From DASSZN01 sp035702805 (GTDB lineage: Bacteria > Chloroflexota > Chloroflexia > Thermomicrobiales > Thermomicrobiaceae): a DNA stretch of 18,750 nucleotides. The position numbers were made by a program, and so were the translations under genes. The DNA lies in contig DASSZN010000176.1 of NCBI GenBank assembly GCA_035702805.1, positions 1 through 18,750 on the forward strand, written 5' to 3'. The notes under the pieces are model-generated. The model had not been told where the DNA came from, ran no database searches, and was given only the letters and a program-made list of their open reading frames with translations. This document shows positions 14,661 to 18,750 of the stretch, in pieces. Within the stretch, counting starts at the first letter, position 1; each line of letters starts with the position of its first letter.

Positions 14661-17600
14661 GTGTTCAGGCCCGTGTCATCGAAGGTTGACTATCCCGCCG
14701 AGGAGCGGGAGACGCTCGCGTGGTGGTACGACGGCGGGGTGGTCGAGGAGTACCTGCGGCGCAACGCGAACGCCCACGAGCGCTGGTCCTTCCTCGACGG
14801 CCCGATCACGGCCAACAACCCGATGGGCGTCCACCACGGCTGGGGCCGGACCTACAAGGACCTCTACCAGCGCTACCACACCATGCTCGGCCAGCAGCAG
14901 CGTTACCAGAACGGGTTCGACTGCCAGGGGCTCTGGGTGGAGGTCGAGGTCGAGAAGGAGTTGGGCTTCAACTCCAAGCGAGACATCGAGGACTACGGCA
15001 TCGCCCGCTTCGTCGAGAAGTGCAAGGAGCGAGTCCTCAAGTACGCCGGCATCATCACCGAGCAGTCCCAGCGGCTCGGCATGTTCATGGACTGGGACGA
15101 CTCGTACTTCACGATGTCCGACGAGAACAACTACACGATCTGGCACTTCCTCAAGGTGTGCCACCAGCGCGGCTGGATCTACCAGGGACACGACGTCATG
15201 ATGTGGTGTCCTCGCTGCGAGACCGGTATCTCGGAGATGGAGGCCAGCGAGGGCTACCAGGAGCGCACCCACACCAGCCTCTACGTCCGCTTCCCGCTGC
15301 TGGAGCGCGACCACGAGTACCTGCTGGCCTGGACGACCACGCCCTGGACGCTGGCCGCCAACGTGGCGGCCGCGGTGCGGCCCGACCTCACCTACCAGCA
15401 GGTCAGGCAGGGCGACGACGTCTACTACGTGGCGGCGGAAGCCGTGCCGCACGCGATCCGCGGCGAGCACCAGGTGGTCGGCGAGGTGCGCGGCGCCGAC
15501 ATGGTGGGCTGGCGCTATGCCGGGCCGTTCGACGACCTGCCGGCCGCGCAGGGCATCGAGCACCGGGTCATCCCCTGGGACGCGATCGACCCGGCCGAGG
15601 GGACGGGTATCGTCCACATCGCCCCCGGCGCCGGTCGTGAGGACTTCCAGCTTGGCAAGGAGCACGGTCTCCCGGTGGTGGCGCCGCTCGACGAGTCGGG
15701 CCACTACCTCGACGGGTTCGGCTGGCTGACCGGCAAGCGGGTGAGCGAGGTGCCGCAGCCCATCGTCGACAGCCTACGCGAGCGCGGCCTGCTCTACCAC
15801 GCCTACCCGCACACGCACCGCTACCCGACCTGCTGGCGCTGCGGGACGGACCTCGTCTTCCGGCTGGTCGACGAGTGGTACATCGCGGTCGGCCCCTGGC
15901 GCGAGCAGGTGATGGACAACGCCCGCAAGGTGCGCTGGATCCCCGAGTTCGGCCTGGAGCGCGAGCTGGACTGGCTCCGCAACATGGACGACTGGATGAT
16001 CTCCAAGAAGCGCTACTGGGGGCTGGCGCTGCCGATCTGGACGTGCGCGGACTGCGGCTGGTTCGACGTGGTCGGCAGCGAGGATGAGCTCAAGGAGCGC
16101 GCCGTCGCCGGCTGGGAGGCGTTCGCGGGGCACACCCCGCATCGGCCGTGGGTCGACGCGGTCAAGATCCGCTGCGAGCAGTGCGGCGGCCTGGCGTCCC
16201 GCATCCCGGACGTCGGCAACCCGTGGCTCGACGCCGGGATCGTCCCGTACTCGACGCTCCACTACCGCCACGACCGGGAGTACTGGCGCAAGTGGTTCCC
16301 GGCCGACTTCATCACCGAGTCGTTCCCCGGCCAGTTCCGCAACTGGTTCTACTCGATGCTGGCCCAGAGCACGGTGCTGACCGGCGAGACGCCCTTCCTC
16401 GAGGTGCTGGGCTTCGCCACGCTGCGTGACGAGCACGGCGAGGAGATGCACAAGAGCAAGGGCAACGCGATCTGGTTCGACGACGCGGCCGAGGTGATGG
16501 GGGCCGACGTCATGCGCTGGCTCTACCTCAAGCACAACCCGGCGCTCAACCTGAACTTCGGTTACCACCTGGGCGACCAGGCGCGCCGGCAGTTCATCCT
16601 GCCGCTCTGGAACTCCTACGCCTTCTTCGTCAACTACGCCGCGCTGGACGGCTTCGACCCGACCGAGCACGACGTCCCGGTCGCCGAGCGGACGCTGCTC
16701 GACCGCTGGATCCTGTCGCGCCAGCAGGAGCTCATCCGAGTCGTGCGCGACGCGCTCGACCGCTTCGACTCGCTGACCGCGGCGCGCGCGATCGAGGAGT
16801 TCGTCGTCGAGGAGCTGTCGAACTGGTACATCCGGCGCAACCGGCGCCGCTTCTGGAAGACCGAGAGCGACCGCGATAAGGCGGCCGCCTACCTCACGCT
16901 GTACGAAGTGCTGGTCACGACCACGCGACTGCTGGCGCCCTTCCTGCCGTTCGTGACCGAGACGATGTACCGCAACCTGGTGCTGAGCGTGGAGCCGGGT
17001 GCGCCCCGCTCGGTCCACCTGACCGACTACCCGGTGGTCGACGAGGCGAAGCTCGACACGGCACTGACCGGCGACATGGGCGTGCTGCTCCACATCGTCG
17101 GGCTGGGGCGGGCCGCGCGCAGCCGCGCCAGCGTGAAGGTGCGCCAGCCGCTGCCGCGCGTGCTGGTCGGCTCGCGCCAGGAGGGCGCGCTCGGCGCGAT
17201 CGAGCGGCTGCATGACCAGCTGATCGACGAGTTGAACGTCAAGGAGTTCGCGGTCATCGAGCGGCCCGAGGAGTACGTGAGCTACACGGTGCGGCCGAAC
17301 CTGGCGCTCCTCGGTCCCAAGTACGGGTCGCAGTTGGGCGCGATCCGCCGCGCGGTCCAGGAGGCGGAGCCGGCGCGGCTGGGCCAGCTGCAGCGGGCCG
17401 GCCGGCCGATCACGCTGTCGGTGGACGGCGAGGCGGTCACCCTGGCGCCGGAGGAACTCCTGGTCGAGGTCAAGGACCGCGAGGGCTTCGCCGTGGCCGA
17501 GGACCGGGACTTCCTGGTGGCACTGGACCTGATGATCACGCCGGAGCTGCGCCTGGAGGGGCTGGCGCGCGACTTCGTGCGGGGCGTGCAGGACGCGCGC

Positions 17601-17837
17601 AAGAACGCGGGCCTGCAGATCGAGGACACCATCGAGACGGTATACCGCGCCAGCGGTGAGCCGGCCGAGGCGATCGCGCGCTTCGCGCCCTACATCCAGG
17701 GGGAGACGCTCTCGACCGAGCTCCTGGCGGGCTCGCCCGAGTCGGACGGTCTGCACACCGAGGAGGTCAAGGTCGGTGGCGAGCGGGTGCTCGTCGGGAT
17801 CAAGCGAGTCGGCAGCCTGAAGGAAACCGCCGTCTGA
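14661..17837 (+). CDS. ileS: Isoleucyl-tRNA synthetase, type 2 (eukaryote-like), with GVHH signature
   Basis: This enzyme charges tRNA-Ile with isoleucine. GTG 14661 is preceded by AGGAGG (14649-14654), giving 1058 residues; the frame is open further upstream, but only into the T-box terminator. The class I HIGH site aligns without gaps to GVHH (residues 56-59), after the conserved GPITAN. The KMSKS loop reads EMHKSKGN (595-602). The editing domain is intact by motif: TTTPWT (225-230) and HIAPGAGRED with Asp328. Cysteine pairs at 183/186, 391/394, 462/465 and 505/508 suggest zinc knuckles. The anticodon domain has SNWYIRRNRRRFW, typical of type 2 enzymes, and no bacterial C-terminal zinc finger. 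GXHH forms have been described in some type 2 bacterial enzymes with extreme mupirocin resistance. It is controlled by the upstream T-box. Confidence 0.97.
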   Translation: MFRPVSSKVDYPAEERETLAWWYDGGVVEEYLRRNANAHERWSFLDGPITANNPMGVHHGWGRTYKDLYQRYHTMLGQQQRYQNGFDCQGLWVEVEVEKELGFNSKRDIEDYGIARFVEKCKERVLKYAGIITEQSQRLGMFMDWDDSYFTMSDENNYTIWHFLKVCHQRGWIYQGHDVMMWCPRCETGISEMEASEGYQERTHTSLYVRFPLLERDHEYLLAWTTTPWTLAANVAAAVRPDLTYQQVRQGDDVYYVAAEAVPHAIRGEHQVVGEVRGADMVGWRYAGPFDDLPAAQGIEHRVIPWDAIDPAEGTGIVHIAPGAGREDFQLGKEHGLPVVAPLDESGHYLDGFGWLTGKRVSEVPQPIVDSLRERGLLYHAYPHTHRYPTCWRCGTDLVFRLVDEWYIAVGPWREQVMDNARKVRWIPEFGLERELDWLRNMDDWMISKKRYWGLALPIWTCADCGWFDVVGSEDELKERAVAGWEAFAGHTPHRPWVDAVKIRCEQCGGLASRIPDVGNPWLDAGIVPYSTLHYRHDREYWRKWFPADFITESFPGQFRNWFYSMLAQSTVLTGETPFLEVLGFATLRDEHGEEMHKSKGNAIWFDDAAEVMGADVMRWLYLKHNPALNLNFGYHLGDQARRQFILPLWNSYAFFVNYAALDGFDPTEHDVPVAERTLLDRWILSRQQELIRVVRDALDRFDSLTAARAIEEFVVEELSNWYIRRNRRRFWKTESDRDKAAAYLTLYEVLVTTTRLLAPFLPFVTETMYRNLVLSVEPGAPRSVHLTDYPVVDEAKLDTALTGDMGVLLHIVGLGRAARSRASVKVRQPLPRVLVGSRQEGALGAIERLHDQLIDELNVKEFAVIERPEEYVSYTVRPNLALLGPKYGSQLGAIRRAVQEAEPARLGQLQRAGRPITLSVDGEAVTLAPEELLVEVKDREGFAVAEDRDFLVALDLMITPELRLEGLARDFVRGVQDARKNAGLQIEDTIETVYRASGEPAEAIARFAPYIQGETLSTELLAGSPESDGLHTEEVKVGGERVLVGIKRVGSLKETAV

Positions 17838-17870
17838 GTGGGCACGATCGGCGAGGGTGAACCGAACGAC

Positions 17871-18614
17871 ATGACGGACGATCCGGGGCTCGACGTGGCG
17901 GGGCGGCTCGCCGCACTGCGCCGGCGCCTCGTGCCGGCCGGTCCGCTGACCGAGGTCGACGTCCGGCTGCCCAACACCGGGCGGACGTTCCGCGTCCTCC
18001 AGCCGCAGGACCTCGACCGGCTGATCGACGCGGTCGAGCACGATCCGGAGCAGAACCTGCCCTACTGGGCGGAGCTCTGGCCGAGCGGGATCGCGCTGGC
18101 CGATCTCCTGGTCGCGGAGCCGGATCTCGTCCGGGGCCGGCGTGTGGTGGAGCTCGGCTGCGGGCTGGGCGTGACGGCCATCGCGGCGCTCGAGGCGGGC
18201 GCCGATCTGACGGTGACGGACTACGCGCCGGAGTCCCTTCTCCTCTGCCGCTATAGCGCGCTCGCCAACGCGGGCCTGGAGCCGGCGGCCCTCCACATCA
18301 ACTGGCGCCAGCCGCCCGCGGAGCTGTTCGCGGCGGCCGGTGCGGGCTTCCCGGTCGTGCTGGCGGCAGACGTCCTCTACGAGTCGCGCGACGTGCAGCC
18401 GCTCCTGGCGCTGCTCGACCGGCTGGCCGCGCCCAGCGCCGACGTCCTGCTCGCCGAGCCGGGTCGCCCGGTGGCAGCGCGCTTCGTCGAGCACGCGACC
18501 CTGCGCGGCTGGACGGTCGAGCCGGACCCTCCCGTCTGGGAGGGACCCTGGCCGGACCCGCGCGACCAGGGCACGCGGGTCACCGTCCACCGGCTGCGGC
18601 GGGTCCCGTCGTGA
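17871..18614 (+). CDS. Class I SAM-dependent methyltransferase (METTL/Methyltransferase_16-like)
   Basis: The product has 247 residues from ATG 17871. A GTG at 17838, directly after the ileS stop, would add 11 residues. Neither start has a well-spaced ribosome site (GAGGG at 17853-17857 is 13 bases from the ATG), so the start is uncertain. The fold signature is clear: YWAELWPSG (65-73), the SAM-binding motif I ELGCGLG (94-100), the acidic Asp117 ending strand 2, and ADVLYE (166-171). The WPSG plus DVLYE pattern is that of the lysine methyltransferase group that includes ETFB methyltransferase and nicotinamide N-methyltransferase-like proteins. A protein lysine target is plausible but not shown. 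It lies 33 bases after ileS and is probably co-transcribed under the T-box. Confidence 0.85.
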   Translation: MTDDPGLDVAGRLAALRRRLVPAGPLTEVDVRLPNTGRTFRVLQPQDLDRLIDAVEHDPEQNLPYWAELWPSGIALADLLVAEPDLVRGRRVVELGCGLGVTAIAALEAGADLTVTDYAPESLLLCRYSALANAGLEPAALHINWRQPPAELFAAAGAGFPVVLAADVLYESRDVQPLLALLDRLAAPSADVLLAEPGRPVAARFVEHATLRGWTVEPDPPVWEGPWPDPRDQGTRVTVHRLRRVPS

Positions 18615-18647
18615 GCGCACCGCGACCGGGGGCGCGTGCATCAGTTG

Positions 18648-18750
18648 TCAGGCGGCCGGGCGGTGGCGCTGGTAGGTGCGCTGGCGGGGCGCGCGGAGCG
18701 TCATCGCCTCATCCCACCGTCCGCTCTTGAGCCAGGCCCGCACCGTGGCG
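18648..18750 (-). CDS. 3' end of an unidentified minus-strand gene
   Basis: Read on the minus strand from the right edge, 33 sense codons run to TGA at 18650-18648. The peptide includes TVRAWLKSGRWDEAMTLRAP and ends in a basic tail, YQRHRPAA. Nearly all third codon positions are G or C, as in the real genes here, which supports coding. The first part could be a helix of a small DNA-binding domain (a WLKSGRW-like turn), but this is too short to assign. It converges on the methyltransferase gene with 33 bases between. Confidence 0.5.
   Translation of the reverse strand, partial: ATVRAWLKSGRWDEAMTLRAPRQRTYQRHRPAA

Noticed and set aside
15774..18641. A 955-codon open frame on the minus strand opposite ileS and the methyltransferase
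   Set aside because: It is antisense to two unmistakable genes, has Arg/Gln/His-rich composition without any family motif, and arises because GC-rich DNA has few stops.
1..18750. CRISPR arrays, insertion sequences, tRNA or rRNA genes
   Set aside because: No spaced direct repeats, transposase motifs, tRNA arms ending in CCA-type acceptors or rRNA signatures were seen on either strand.

Overview
The window is very GC-rich DNA with dense bacterial genes, strong G/C preference at third codon positions and frequent GTG starts. The gene content suggests a Thermomicrobia-like member of the Chloroflexota, such as a Sphaerobacter relative. The main clues are the C-terminal module of the secreted CAP protein, which I recognise from that lineage, and the eukaryote-like (type 2) isoleucyl-tRNA synthetase. 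This assignment is an inference and no search was run.

Layout. Positions 1-432 hold the end of one small glycine-rich membrane protein and a complete paralogue. Next come ychF (635-1741) and a large YfhO-family membrane protein (1828-4329), which converges on a membrane-anchored Ser/Thr kinase (4360-5772, minus). The kinase is divergent from a class III-like sirtuin (5980-6759). The sirtuin shares its stop codon bases with a stand-alone rpsD on the minus strand (6756-7367). An HAD hydrolase (7522-8268) is followed by ispH (8420-9373) with its own TATAAT element and a terminator-like hairpin. A PAP2 phosphatase and a glycerophosphodiesterase (9460-10924) then form a two-gene lipid-phosphate unit. 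On the minus strand are a general-stress-type glycine-zipper protein (10964-11614) and a secreted CAP-domain protein (11927-13663). A small GlsB-like membrane protein (13904-14269) precedes the most informative region. That region is a complete transcriptional T-box leader (about 14291-14572) controlling ileS (14661-17837), with a methyltransferase just downstream (17871-18614) and the end of another minus-strand gene at the right edge.

How the parts fit. Most genes are housekeeping: YchF, S4, IspH and IleRS. A second set concerns the envelope and stress: YfhO, the kinase, PAP2, GDPD, the CAP protein and three kinds of glycine-zipper protein. No mobile element, CRISPR array, tRNA or rRNA was seen. 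The best signal is the ileS locus. The T-box carries an AUC specifier and mutually exclusive antiterminator and terminator helices. The enzyme it controls has GVHH in place of the class I HIGH motif and EMHKS in place of KMSKS. I found no clearly undescribed multi-gene system. The most promising unexplained DNA elements are a palindrome between the kinase and sirtuin genes and a perfect 10-bp inverted repeat over the predicted start of the CAP-protein transcript.
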